A stretch of 56,163 nt of DNA from an uncultured Fidelibacterota bacterium (GTDB lineage: Bacteria; Fidelibacterota; Marinisomatia; Marinisomatales; TCS55): positions 1 to 56,163 of the forward strand of contig CAJVYU010000003.1 in NCBI GenBank assembly GCA_913009735.1, read 5' to 3'. Position numbers and translations under genes: made by a program. This document shows positions 46,120 to 55,197 of this stretch, piece by piece; position 1 is the first letter of the stretch; every line of letters begins with the position of its first letter. The notes under the pieces are model-generated. The model made no database searches, was not told the origin of the DNA, and saw only the letters and a list, made by a program, of their open reading frames with translations.

Positions 46120-46550
46120 GCGGTGATTTTGTAGAGCAGGAGGTAAGTCTTTCCGATTTTAACACCCCGTTGTTCATACGCATATCAGCTCAACCTCCCG
46201 ATGCTGCTACACCTTTTATAATAGATGATATTTATTTAAAAGTGATCCATTTTCTGGGTACAGAGTATGATCATAATGCGACCCCAACGACATTCACTCT
46301 CCATGAAAACTATCCCAACCCCTTCAACCCGGTTACCACCATCCGCTATGAATTGCCCATCCGGGCCGAGGTTAAACTGACGATCTATAATATCATGGGA
46401 CAGGAGGTGGCTGTGCTGGTGAATGGTAAACGGGTAGCCGGTGAGCATAAGGTTATTTGGAATGCCGGTAATTTACCCAGCGGAATTTATTTTTATTGTT
46501 TAAAGACACCGGGAAAACAGATTACGAAAAAGTTGGTGGTGCTAAAATAG
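46119..46550 (+). pseudogene. Headless T9SS cargo remnant with C-terminal sorting domain
   Basis: The frame is open from inside the IS end, but the protein-like sequence begins at about 46119 (SGDFVEQEVSLSDF). It continues through PFIIDDIYLKV, a typical end of a carbohydrate-binding or jelly-roll domain, to a classic type A sorting domain (LHENYPNPFNPVTTIRYELP ... LPSGIYFYCLKTPGKQITKKLVVLK, in parts). There is no signal peptide or start. The missing front is not found on the other side of the IS. I infer a gene destroyed by insertion and deletion. Confidence 0.75.
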
Positions 46551-46598
46551 TCTGAATCGACTGTTTCATCAAGCCAAAGAGGGCTTAATTTCCCGGCC

Positions 46599-47501
46599 AT
46601 GAAAAAGTACTTTCCACCACTGGCTGTCATTATAGCCGCTTTCCTGTGGAGCCTCGACGGTATCCTGCGCCAGCAATTATACGACATACCATCTTTTCTG
46701 ATTATCACCCTGGAACATGCATTCGGAGCAATACTTTTTCTACCTTTCTTGATTAAAGGGTGGAGCCAGGTTAAAATGTTGGACCAGCGAGGTTGGGGGT
46801 CAATGTTATGGATAAGTATTTGTGGTGGTATTCTCGGGACATTTTTCTACACAAAAGCATTAAGTTATATAAACTATATTGATTTATCTGTAGTGGTACT
46901 CCTGCAGAAATTTCAACCGATTTTTGCAATTCTTCTTGCTTCGGTTATTTTAAAAGAAAAACTTTCCAGTCGTTTTCTTCTTCTGGCAGGAGTCGCCCTC
47001 GTGGGAGGATATCTGGTCACATTCGGAGTGACCTCCATGTCCGCCTGGGATGACCGCACCACCATTGCTTCTTTATTGGCATTACTGGCTGCATTCAGCT
47101 GGGGGAGTTCCACCGTATTGGGAAAGCATGCTTTAACAAGATTGCCCTTCCAGGTGGTTACCTCTCTTCGATTAACCGTTACTGCTTTGCTGGCAGGGTT
47201 TGTTTTATTGGCTTCCCAAGATATAACAGCTGTAACGGAAATGACCGGAGCCCAATGGAATTCTTTAATGTTGATCGTTGCGTCCACCGGGGCAGTGGCT
47301 TTGTTCATTTATTACTATGGACTCAAACACTTACCCGCATCACATGCAACCATATATGAATTGTTCTGGCCGTTATCTGCTATAAGTATTGATTGGTTTG
47401 TTCGCGGACGGTCCATGTCCCCGGCTCAGATAGCAGGATCCGTTATTTTGCTTACAGCCATTGTAATGCTGACCCAGGAACGACAAAAAAATAATGGCTA
47501 A
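46599..47501 (+). CDS. EamA/DMT-family transporter
   Basis: A 300-residue inner-membrane protein with ten predicted helices in two EamA repeats (AAFLWSLDGILRQQL; ALLAAFSWGSSTVLGKHAL). Substrates of the drug/metabolite transporter superfamily vary and cannot be inferred. It overlaps the following MFS gene by 8 bases, so both are likely cotranscribed. Confidence 0.88.
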   Translation: MKKYFPPLAVIIAAFLWSLDGILRQQLYDIPSFLIITLEHAFGAILFLPFLIKGWSQVKMLDQRGWGSMLWISICGGILGTFFYTKALSYINYIDLSVVVLLQKFQPIFAILLASVILKEKLSSRFLLLAGVALVGGYLVTFGVTSMSAWDDRTTIASLLALLAAFSWGSSTVLGKHALTRLPFQVVTSLRLTVTALLAGFVLLASQDITAVTEMTGAQWNSLMLIVASTGAVALFIYYYGLKHLPASHATIYELFWPLSAISIDWFVRGRSMSPAQIAGSVILLTAIVMLTQERQKNNG

Positions 47502-48750
47502 CCTTACCACGCAAAAACTAAAGCAAAATCTTTTTTACAATTGCATTCATGAATTTAGCTGGGGGTTCGGCATTGCATTTCATTCTACCTATGCTGTTAT
47601 TCCATTATTTTTAAAAAAACTTGGAGCTCCCGATGCGGTTATTATTTCGATTGCAGGGCTCTTCGGTATTTTGCTGGCTTTCCCAATGCTTTTTTCCGCC
47701 GCGCTGGGGAGAAATATTCGGAATATTAAAAAAGCTGTTATCATATCACATACAACCGTATTGCCTCCGATTCTAATCGTGGGATTTATCTTTGCTTTTT
47801 TTGCTCCTACGGGACCTTCTGCGTGGGTGTACTATTATGTGTGTTTTATTTTCTACAGTTTAGCGCTTGGTGTTATTATACCTATTTGGACCGGGTTTCT
47901 TTCTCACGTATTTCCTCGAAAAAATCGCGGTAATTACCTGGGGATTTCTTTTGCTTTTAACAGCATTGGCGGATTCATCGGCGGTATCCTTGTTAAGATA
48001 TTGCTGAATAGTTCCATTCCGTTTCCAAATAATTTTGGCTGGGGTTTTATTATCCTGGGTAGTTCAATCACCGTCGGAATATTAGTTTTTCTACTATTCA
48101 ATATTGACAATAAATCCGCAAACACTCCTCATAAGACAATTACTGATTTTTGGAACGATACAAAATCCATCATTAAAACACATAGGAATTTTAGATACTA
48201 TTTGTTCAGCCGCATTTTTATCACAGCCCATTTCCCCGCTATGAGTCTTTATGCCGTTTATACTCAGGATCTTTTCAGTTTTGACATCAGTGAAGCGGGT
48301 GTATTTACCATTTTACAAGTTATTGCATTTGGGTTTGGCAGCGTGTTTGCAGGGAAAATTGGTGACCGCTGGGGACATAAAACGGCCATTACGCTATCTT
48401 TCAGCGGCTATCTTCTGGCAATTATTTTTACTGTATTTGCCAGTTCGATGTATCATGTATACGCAATTTTTCTTTTTCTGGGGTTAGGGCAAGGCGGATT
48501 TATGCCATCTGCCATGAATATGGTTTATGAATTTGCTGAAACAAGAGATAGTAAAATATATATGGCGTTAATTGATACTTTTCTGGCGCCGTTCATTTTA
48601 TTAATGATCGTAATGGCAAGTTTACTGAATCCAATGATAGGAACCCGAAATCTATTTATCGTGCTTGGTGCGTTGGTGTTCGTTGGGTTATTACTCTTAA
48701 CCTTTTGGGTAAAAGAACCCAGGCGCCGTCCACACCTTACGAATGGTTAG
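47494..48750 (+). CDS. Major facilitator superfamily transporter
   Basis: A 418-residue protein with about twelve hydrophobic helices. MFS-like loops include the second-half GKIGDRWGHKTAI motif (G-x-x-x-D-R-x-G-x-x) and KLGAPDAVIISIAGLFG near the N-terminus. The middle loop (about residues 205-230) is basic. Substrate unknown. It is paired with the EamA gene. Confidence 0.85.
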   Translation: MANLTTQKLKQNLFYNCIHEFSWGFGIAFHSTYAVIPLFLKKLGAPDAVIISIAGLFGILLAFPMLFSAALGRNIRNIKKAVIISHTTVLPPILIVGFIFAFFAPTGPSAWVYYYVCFIFYSLALGVIIPIWTGFLSHVFPRKNRGNYLGISFAFNSIGGFIGGILVKILLNSSIPFPNNFGWGFIILGSSITVGILVFLLFNIDNKSANTPHKTITDFWNDTKSIIKTHRNFRYYLFSRIFITAHFPAMSLYAVYTQDLFSFDISEAGVFTILQVIAFGFGSVFAGKIGDRWGHKTAITLSFSGYLLAIIFTVFASSMYHVYAIFLFLGLGQGGFMPSAMNMVYEFAETRDSKIYMALIDTFLAPFILLMIVMASLLNPMIGTRNLFIVLGALVFVGLLLLTFWVKEPRRRPHLTNG

Positions 48751-48960
48751 CGGTGAATACCCGGCCGTTGAGAGGTAACCGTTGAGTCGTATGTGTTTTT
48801 TTAAATTGTCACTTTTTTCTTGTTTTAAAACTATTCCACATACTACAATTTCACAAGGAACCTTTAACCGGTTACTACTCACGCCTCATCAATTATCAAT
48901 CAACCAACTTTTTCCTTGTTTTCCTGAAGGCGATCCTTGAAATTCATCGGGTATCCGAGA

Positions 48961-49332
48961 ATGATTAAACACCTTAAATTCATATTATTACTGTTGATTC
49001 TATTAGCCGTGACCGGCTGCAAGGATGATCCGCAGCGCCATATTAATCTAGCTCAATGGTATGCTCAAAAAGGGCTGGTTGATGAAGCAATATTAGAATA
49101 TAGAGAGGTGACCCGCCTCCTCCCAAACGACACAAAAACCATGAGCCGTGAAGAGTATGAACTATTAGCCAAGGCTCATTACAGATTGGCATTAATGTAT
49201 ACAAAAAAAGACTGGTGGGATTACGCGCTGAAGGAAGCAGAAACAAGTTTTGAACTTCTGCCAACTCGTGAGTATTATGAAATACTTACTCTTTTAAAGA
49301 AGCGAATCCAACTCCGGGATTCAGACTCCTGA
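48961..49332 (+). CDS. Small TPR lipoprotein
   Basis: A 123-residue lipoprotein with lipobox VTGC (C20) and two TPR-like units (INLAQWYAQKGLVDEAILEYREV in part; YRLALMYTKKDWWDYALKEAE). The ATG at 48961 starts the signal; an in-frame ATG at 48937 would put 8 more residues before it. No specific family is recognised. Confidence 0.75.
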   Translation: MIKHLKFILLLLILLAVTGCKDDPQRHINLAQWYAQKGLVDEAILEYREVTRLLPNDTKTMSREEYELLAKAHYRLALMYTKKDWWDYALKEAETSFELLPTREYYEILTLLKKRIQLRDSDS

Positions 49333-49507
49333 TCCATTTCTTTTAAATTAAACTTTAAAAAGAACCTGATCGGCTTTCGCTACCATTTAATAAAATCTGT
49401 TTCCGGTCGTAATAATAGAGAAATTGTTTTAGCCTCGTCATCGGGCATGGCTGCACAGCGCATTCGAGGGTATTTGAAAAGTCGAACTATTTTGTCTTAA
49501 AAAAGAG

Positions 49508-49540
49508 TTGGACAATATGAATCAGTGCTAATATCTTTTG
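49508..49540 (+). promoter_or_regulatory. Possible promoter of the etf operon
   Basis: TTGGAC (49508-49513) is followed after 18 bases by TATCTTTTG (49532-49540), close to TAnnTTTG. This would place the transcription start almost at the etfB ATG (49551), with a very short leader. The 218-base gap upstream holds no gene. Confidence 0.3.
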
Positions 49541-49550
49541 CGCTTCCTTT

Positions 49551-50471
49551 ATGCCAATAAAACTAATTGTATTAGCAAAACAAGTCCCTGACACACACAA
49601 CGTGACAGCGGATGCAATGAAAGCCGATGGCACAGTGAATCGTGGTGCCCTTCCGGCTATTTTTAATCCTGAAGATTTAAACGCTTTGGAAATGGCATTG
49701 GAGATTAAAGACCAAACGGATGCCACGGTCACCGTTATGACGATGGGGCCGCCTCGAGCCGCCAATATTCTCCGAGAAGCGATGTATATGGGCGCCGATG
49801 CAGGTATTCTAATTACAGATCGTCATTTTGCCGGCGCTGATACTCTTGCCACTTCTTACACGCTTGCCCTTGGTATTGAAAAAGTCGGAGATGTAAATCT
49901 CATCCTGTGCGGCCGGCAAGCCATCGATGGCGATACGGCACAAATCGGCCCTCAGGTTGCAGGAAAACTGGGCATCAATCAACTAACATATGTTGAAGAA
50001 GTTGTTAATGTTGATAAAAATTCCATTACCTTAAAACGCACTCTTGGGCATGTCAGCGAAACGGTTAACACGTCTTTGCCGCTCCTTATTACGGTAACAT
50101 CTTCTGCCAATCTTCCGCGGACTTTCGGGGCGAAGCGATTGATGAAATATAAAAAAGCCCGAACATCGATTGAAGCTGAACAGGAAGTAAAAAGAAGCTC
50201 AACGACCGGCGAATACGGAATGGAACTCCTCCTGGATGAAATCGAGAAAAAGAAAAAAGAATTAAAAACAAAAGGACTGTATCTTGAAACCTGGACAGCC
50301 GACGATATAAACGCAGATCATGAACAGATCGGTTTACCGGGTAGTCCAACCAAAGTTAAAAAAGTGCAGAGCGTGGTCTTTGCTGCTTCGGAATTAAAAA
50401 AGATTGAACCCAGCCCGGAAGGTATTCATGATATGATTATAGAACTCATTGAGGATAGAACTTTTGGCTAA
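49551..50471 (+). CDS. etfB: Electron transfer flavoprotein beta subunit
   Basis: This subunit binds AMP and carries electrons from acyl-CoA dehydrogenases to the quinone pool with EtfA. It has 306 residues, longer than the common 255-260, mainly because of a charged helical insertion at about 205-245 (EAEQEVKRSSTTGEYG ... DEIEKKKKELKTKG, parts). Family segments: VLAKQVPDTHNV, FNPEDLNALEMAL, LILCGRQAIDGDTAQIGPQVA (parts). It overlaps etfA by 8 bases. Confidence 0.94.
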   Translation: MPIKLIVLAKQVPDTHNVTADAMKADGTVNRGALPAIFNPEDLNALEMALEIKDQTDATVTVMTMGPPRAANILREAMYMGADAGILITDRHFAGADTLATSYTLALGIEKVGDVNLILCGRQAIDGDTAQIGPQVAGKLGINQLTYVEEVVNVDKNSITLKRTLGHVSETVNTSLPLLITVTSSANLPRTFGAKRLMKYKKARTSIEAEQEVKRSSTTGEYGMELLLDEIEKKKKELKTKGLYLETWTADDINADHEQIGLPGSPTKVKKVQSVVFAASELKKIEPSPEGIHDMIIELIEDRTFG

Positions 50472-51492
50472 ACAACCTGAAAACGTTCTGGTCTTCATTG
50501 AGATGGAACACGGTAACGTGGCAGACGTGAGTCTTGAGCTAGTATGCCAAGCCCGGGAACTTGCTGATACACTCCATGTCAACGTTGATGCCATTGTCTT
50601 GTCGGGAACGAATGTAGACATCTGTGGTCAAACGATTATTTCATATGGTTGTGATACGGTTTATACCGTTTGCGATCGCCGTCTCGAGTTTTATGAAACA
50701 TTGCCTTATGCAAAAATCGTAAGTGATTTTGTGCGCGAATCCAAACCGCAAATTGTATTATTTGGAGCAACGGCCATTGGTCGGGATATCGCTCCACGGG
50801 TTGCGAGCGCCTTAAGAACGGGTCTCACCGCAGATTGTACAGACCTCGAAATCGGAGACCATGAAGACAAAAAACAGAAGAAAACGTTTAAAAATATTTT
50901 ATATCAGATACGTCCCGCATTTGGCGGAAATATTATTGCCACTATTATTACACCGGAGCATAAACCACAAATGGCAACCGTCCGCGAGGGCGTGATTAAA
51001 CTTAGTGTGCCAGAAAAAAAACGAAAAGGGACTATTAAACCTTTCGAAAATGTTCATTGGGACAAAATTCCATTTATTAATACCGTCCTTGAGCGCATGA
51101 TTCATGAAAAGAAAGTCAATATGAAGGGTGCAAGCATTGTTGTTTCCGGCGGCGGCGGCGTTGCCAGCAAAGAAGATTTTGATCTTATTAAACAATTAGC
51201 GGAAACACTGGGCGGAGTTGTTGGCGCATCCCGCGCTGCCGTAGATAATGGCTATATCGGCAAAGAACACCAGGTGGGTCAAACCGGAACGACTGTTCGA
51301 CCAAAACTTTATATTGCTTGTGGTATTTCCGGGGCTGTACAGCACCGAGTGGGGATGGACCAATCGGGTAAAATCATTGCGATTAACACTGATCCTGAAG
51401 CTCCAATTTTTAATGTTGCCCATTATGGCATTGTTGGTGATCTCCACAAAGTTATCCCCATGATGATAAAAGCCTATAAGGGAAAAAATTAA
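50464..51492 (+). CDS. etfA: Electron transfer flavoprotein alpha subunit
   Basis: FAD-binding partner of EtfB, about 342 residues. The C-terminal FAD domain shows VVSGGGGVASKEDFDLIKQLAE (parts), VGASRAAVDNGYI, QVGQTGTTVRPKLYIACGISGAVQHRVGMDQSG (parts), and IAINTDPEAPIFNVAHYGIVGDLHKVIP. The N-terminal start is uncertain: TTG 50464 gives AKQPENVLVFIE and an 8-base overlap; TTG 50449 would add five residues. Confidence 0.95.
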   Translation: MAKQPENVLVFIEMEHGNVADVSLELVCQARELADTLHVNVDAIVLSGTNVDICGQTIISYGCDTVYTVCDRRLEFYETLPYAKIVSDFVRESKPQIVLFGATAIGRDIAPRVASALRTGLTADCTDLEIGDHEDKKQKKTFKNILYQIRPAFGGNIIATIITPEHKPQMATVREGVIKLSVPEKKRKGTIKPFENVHWDKIPFINTVLERMIHEKKVNMKGASIVVSGGGGVASKEDFDLIKQLAETLGGVVGASRAAVDNGYIGKEHQVGQTGTTVRPKLYIACGISGAVQHRVGMDQSGKIIAINTDPEAPIFNVAHYGIVGDLHKVIPMMIKAYKGKN

Positions 51493-51494
51493 TC

Positions 51495-53231
51495 ATGGGA
51501 AATTATTTTAAAGACACACCCGATATTCGCTTCAACCTTGAACGGGTAGGGCTTAAAGCGTTGGCGGATCTTATGGAAAATGATTATTCAGATGTGAAAA
51601 CATTTGATTTTGCTCCTGAGAATGCCGATGAAGCTGTTGAGAACTATTTTGATATTTGTGATTTAGCCGGTGAACTCTGTGCCGGTCCTATCGCTGAACG
51701 TGCGAGACAAATTGATCGTGAAGGGAATACCGTTTCTGATGGAAAAGTTACTTATCATAAGTTAGTTCAAAATAACCTGCGAGATTTTCAACGTGCACAA
51801 CTTATGGGAATATCCCTGCCCCGCGCCTATGGTGGACTCAATATGCCGCAAGTTGTGAAAATCGCCGTATTGGAAATGGTTTCCCGCGCCGACGCTTCCC
51901 TCATGAACCTTGTTGGTTTACAGGATATTGGTGAAACCATCAATGAATTTGGAACCAATGACCAGAAACGCCAATTTATTACAGGGTTAGCCAGCGGTGA
52001 TGCTACCGGTGCTATGATTTTAACGGAACCGGATTCCGGTTCCGACTTACAGTCTGTCCGTCTTGCTGCGATTCCCCCTCGACCCGGAGAAGATCCAAAC
52101 GTTTGGCATTTGAATGGTGTAAAACGATTTATTACCAACGGGAATGGCGATACACTATTGGTTTTAGCCCGGTCAGAAGAAGGAACTCGAGACGGACGCG
52201 GACTTTCCATGTTTGTCTGCTCCAGGGATGAGACGATTTACATTCGTCGATTAGAAAATAAACTGGGTATTCACGGATCGCCTACCTGCGATATGACATT
52301 CAATAATACACCGGCTTATCTTGTGGGACAGCGGAAACGCGGACTCATTAAATATGTAATGTCGTTAATGAATGGTGCAAGGATGGGAGTTTCTGCTCAA
52401 GCAATTGGAATTGCCGAAGCCGCATATAAAGAAGCTCATGAATACGCCGAAAAACGTATTCAATTTGGGAAACCCATTATCAAATTCCCGGCTGTATATG
52501 ATATGCTCACCGATATGCGTTTAAAAATCGAAGCCGGACGATTACTTCTTTATGAGGCTGGTCGGATTGTAGATATGTTTAAGATTCCCACCGCACATAT
52601 GGAAACAGCTAAAGAAAAAGGTGAAGCTGTTGATTTGGAAATGAAAAAACAAATTAAAATGTACGAGCGCCTGGCGTCTGTGCTTACTCCATTATCAAAA
52701 TATTATAACTCTGAAATGAGCAACGAAGTTGCTTACAAAGGTATTCAGATTATGGGCGGCAGCGGCTTTATGAAAGATTATAACATGGAACGCTATTATC
52801 GCGATGCACGAATTACCAATATCTATGAGGGGACTTCCCAATTACAGGTCATTGGTGCGCTTAGCGGCATATTATCGGGTGTTATGGATAAAATTTTTCA
52901 AGATTTTGTTGAGTACGAATTCCCACGACGACTGAATCCCGTTGTCCGCGTTGCCAAAGACATGGTCCCTCTATTATATGAGACAATCGCTTTTGTAAAA
53001 GAGAAGAAAAATTCAGAATACACCGACTATGTTGCAAAACGTATTGTGGATATGTGTCTGGATATTTATCAATCCATTCTCTTCCTGGAATGTGCTGAAA
53101 TTAACGAAAGAAAAGAACATATTGCTGTCGTGTGGGTTCGGGAAGCAAATCTTCGCGTTTCATTCAATCATAAGTTCATATTAGAAGATCGACATGACGT
53201 GATTGATCTCCACAAAGAAATTTTAGACTAA
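51495..53231 (+). CDS. Acyl-CoA dehydrogenase
   Basis: Flavoenzyme for the first step of fatty-acid or related acyl-CoA oxidation, 578 residues. Conserved segments: MILTEPDSGSDLQSV, NGVKRFITNG, GARMGVSAQAIGIAEAAY and the catalytic-region E445 in ITNIYEGTSQLQ. The extra ~120 residues at the C-terminus, beyond a 380-residue core plus N-terminal extension, match the long acyl-CoA dehydrogenase group. It lies 2 bases after etfA, consistent with delivery of electrons to that ETF. Chain-length preference cannot be read. Confidence 0.93.
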   Translation: MGNYFKDTPDIRFNLERVGLKALADLMENDYSDVKTFDFAPENADEAVENYFDICDLAGELCAGPIAERARQIDREGNTVSDGKVTYHKLVQNNLRDFQRAQLMGISLPRAYGGLNMPQVVKIAVLEMVSRADASLMNLVGLQDIGETINEFGTNDQKRQFITGLASGDATGAMILTEPDSGSDLQSVRLAAIPPRPGEDPNVWHLNGVKRFITNGNGDTLLVLARSEEGTRDGRGLSMFVCSRDETIYIRRLENKLGIHGSPTCDMTFNNTPAYLVGQRKRGLIKYVMSLMNGARMGVSAQAIGIAEAAYKEAHEYAEKRIQFGKPIIKFPAVYDMLTDMRLKIEAGRLLLYEAGRIVDMFKIPTAHMETAKEKGEAVDLEMKKQIKMYERLASVLTPLSKYYNSEMSNEVAYKGIQIMGGSGFMKDYNMERYYRDARITNIYEGTSQLQVIGALSGILSGVMDKIFQDFVEYEFPRRLNPVVRVAKDMVPLLYETIAFVKEKKNSEYTDYVAKRIVDMCLDIYQSILFLECAEINERKEHIAVVWVREANLRVSFNHKFILEDRHDVIDLHKEILD

Positions 53232-53306
53232 CACACGTTTTAATTTATAATGGAGAAAATTTAGGTCTTTTTCTCCTTATTGCAACATTCAAGACTATTA
53301 GATTTG

Positions 53307-54587
53307 TTAGTTTTCTGCCCTCGAAAAGGCTACTGCCTTCATGTCTTTTTCGGCCCTTGAGAGGCCAAACCTTGTTGCAACGTCCCTCCAGTTTCTAACA
53401 GCAGTTTTCACTTCTTCAATTATTTGTAATGCTCGTTTCTCTGTCAAACGAAAATATTTATGTACTTTCATTGCAACATTTAAATCAAGAGAATTATCGT
53501 TTTCGGATATATTCAATTTTAATCCTCTTCCTATTTCTACGGGGTTAACGTCATATGCGGGAGACAAAAGCCAACCTTCATTCGTTAATATAAATCCATG
53601 ATTTCTCAGATGATCGTCTGTATTTGAGACGCAGATACTGAATACAATCCTTTTCCACAATTCATCCAAATCTTGCATAATATTGGCCCCATTGTTTGAA
53701 ATAAATTCTACTAAATCTAGATAGCTGGCCCCATCTGAATAGTCAGCGCCGTCTACATACCCCAACATGGTCATTGCTGATGCAAAATAGATTCTTTCAC
53801 CATTGATCTTTCGATCGAAACGTTTAGTAAGAAAGGTGTAATGGTTCGAAGAAAATTTCATTGCCCGTGATTTTGCCATGTTTATTCCAGCTGCCTGCGC
53901 TAGTTTATATGTCACTATTTCCCAACCACCAATATCTTCTTGATCGTTTCTACTTGGAAATTTAGCTATCCATAAAGAACCATCAGTATCAACTACGCTC
54001 GCTTTTGGTCTTGCTCCTCCAAGTGATGCTCCTGGAGCAAATAACATGCTTAGCCAGTTCAGGTATTCAGGGTCCTCAACTGCGTCATCTTTTTCAAGTT
54101 TCAAGCTAATTTCTTCTAGCTCTCTTAATGAAGTCCAAGGTGGGCTGGCCATTTCTTTATTATCGTTTAAAAATGGCCCATCTTCTTTTATTTTGAATCT
54201 TAAGGCTCCCATTCTATGACCATCATAAACGCCTAATAAATAATCCGTTTCGAACAACTTCTGTTCTTCCCGTTCCTCTGATCTCGCCAATGCAGCTTCT
54301 CGTCTTCTCATCAAAATACGTCCCCAGCGATCGGGGGATGAATCTAAAAACAAACCAAAATTTTCTTTGCCTTCATTGTTTAGGAAGTGAAGTCCTGAAT
54401 ATAATTGCAAATCCGGGTCGAGTAATTGTGCATGTTTTGACTGTAACCATTCCTCATCATATTCAAAAGAAAATATTTCTTTTCCTCTTAATATTTCAGA
54501 GTGTAATATCCCTAAAGGGTTTGGATTCTCCATTCCTTGCCAGTGTGCAAACACGTAGATATGACGTTTGTCAAATTTCCTGTTCAT
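53307..54587 (-). CDS. hipA: HipA-family serine/threonine kinase toxin
   Basis: A 426-residue kinase of the HipA family; E. coli HipA phosphorylates glutamyl-tRNA synthetase and causes persistence. Visible are the Gly-rich loop with the autophosphorylated-type serine S188 (GASLGGARPKA), the ATP lysine K209 (WIAKFP), E223, the catalytic N322-T-D-D-H-L-R-N segment (D324) and SPAYDVNP. All catalytic elements look intact. It overlaps hipB by 4 bases, antitoxin first. Confidence 0.93.
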   Translation of the reverse strand: MNRKFDKRHIYVFAHWQGMENPNPLGILHSEILRGKEIFSFEYDEEWLQSKHAQLLDPDLQLYSGLHFLNNEGKENFGLFLDSSPDRWGRILMRRREAALARSEEREEQKLFETDYLLGVYDGHRMGALRFKIKEDGPFLNDNKEMASPPWTSLRELEEISLKLEKDDAVEDPEYLNWLSMLFAPGASLGGARPKASVVDTDGSLWIAKFPSRNDQEDIGGWEIVTYKLAQAAGINMAKSRAMKFSSNHYTFLTKRFDRKINGERIYFASAMTMLGYVDGADYSDGASYLDLVEFISNNGANIMQDLDELWKRIVFSICVSNTDDHLRNHGFILTNEGWLLSPAYDVNPVEIGRGLKLNISENDNSLDLNVAMKVHKYFRLTEKRALQIIEEVKTAVRNWRDVATRFGLSRAEKDMKAVAFSRAEN

Positions 54588-54907
54588 GACTTATTATGTC
54601 TCTTCGGAGCCCTTCCTTTTGTTATCATTTTAGCATCTTGCAGTTTTCTTCCCAATTCATCGTCTTTAGCAATTAATGTAAAATCATTCCCCAATCCGAG
54701 TACCGTTAAAACCTGTAAATACGATCCAATGCTCACACCCGCATGGCCGCTTTCAATGTAGAATAGAGTAGTACGGCTGATATTCGCACGCTCCGCAACC
54801 TGCTCACTACTTAGTTTTCTTCTAAGTCGTGCCAACTTAATATTCTCTCCTACTGCAGTAAGTATTTTCTGCGTTTTCGGTAATAATATAGTTCTTTTAT
54901 TTGCCAT
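54584..54907 (-). CDS. hipB: HipB-like HTH antitoxin
   Basis: A 107-residue Xre-type DNA-binding protein. The helix-turn-helix lies at about residues 30-55 (LSSEQVAERANISRTTLFYIESG, in parts). A basic tail (RAPKRHNKS) follows. It represses its own operon in the known HipBA systems. The ATG is at 54907-54905, inside the left arm of a large inverted repeat. Confidence 0.92.
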   Translation of the reverse strand: MANKRTILLPKTQKILTAVGENIKLARLRRKLSSEQVAERANISRTTLFYIESGHAGVSIGSYLQVLTVLGLGNDFTLIAKDDELGRKLQDAKMITKGRAPKRHNKS

Positions 54908-54963
54908 AATGTTTAATTATATGAACAAATATAGTTAATTCTGTTTATATAATTAAACATTAT
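54906..54963. promoter_or_regulatory. HipB operator: 22-bp-arm inverted repeat
   Basis: Left arm 54906-54927 and right arm 54942-54963 are reverse complements with one mismatch, separated by a 14-base AT-rich spacer. The outer 17 bases of each arm (ATAATGTTTAATTATAT and its complement) match perfectly. The left arm covers two bases of the hipB start codon, so a dimer bound here would block initiation of transcription at or very near the start codon. Confidence 0.8.
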
Positions 54964-55197
54964 TATTATTTATTGATGCTTCTATAGTATCTAATTAATA
55001 TTAGCTGTTTACTTCTGAGTTATATACGATAGAAGATAAACGATAATATCAGTAAACATGAAAGCGATCCTCTGTTTTTTAGGAAAAATTAACTTTAAAG
55101 AGATTAGAACTAAGCAAACTCGATGAGCTAATCTGATTCGTTATAACTAATTCCTATTGATAAAGAGGTTGCTTTTTATTTTTTACGCTTGATTTAA
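54964..55197. other. Intergenic region without a recognised gene
   Basis: This AT-rich gap between the divergent hipBA promoter and the end of the SDR gene shows no open frame with protein-like content and no clear hairpin. The oppositely directed hipBA promoter should lie at its left edge. Confidence 0.5.

Noticed and set aside
41433-46558. A single tRNA-integrated genomic island with an integrase
   Set aside because: There is a tRNA-tail direct repeat, but no integrase gene and the second repeat lies only ~570 bases away; the IS further on has its own ends.
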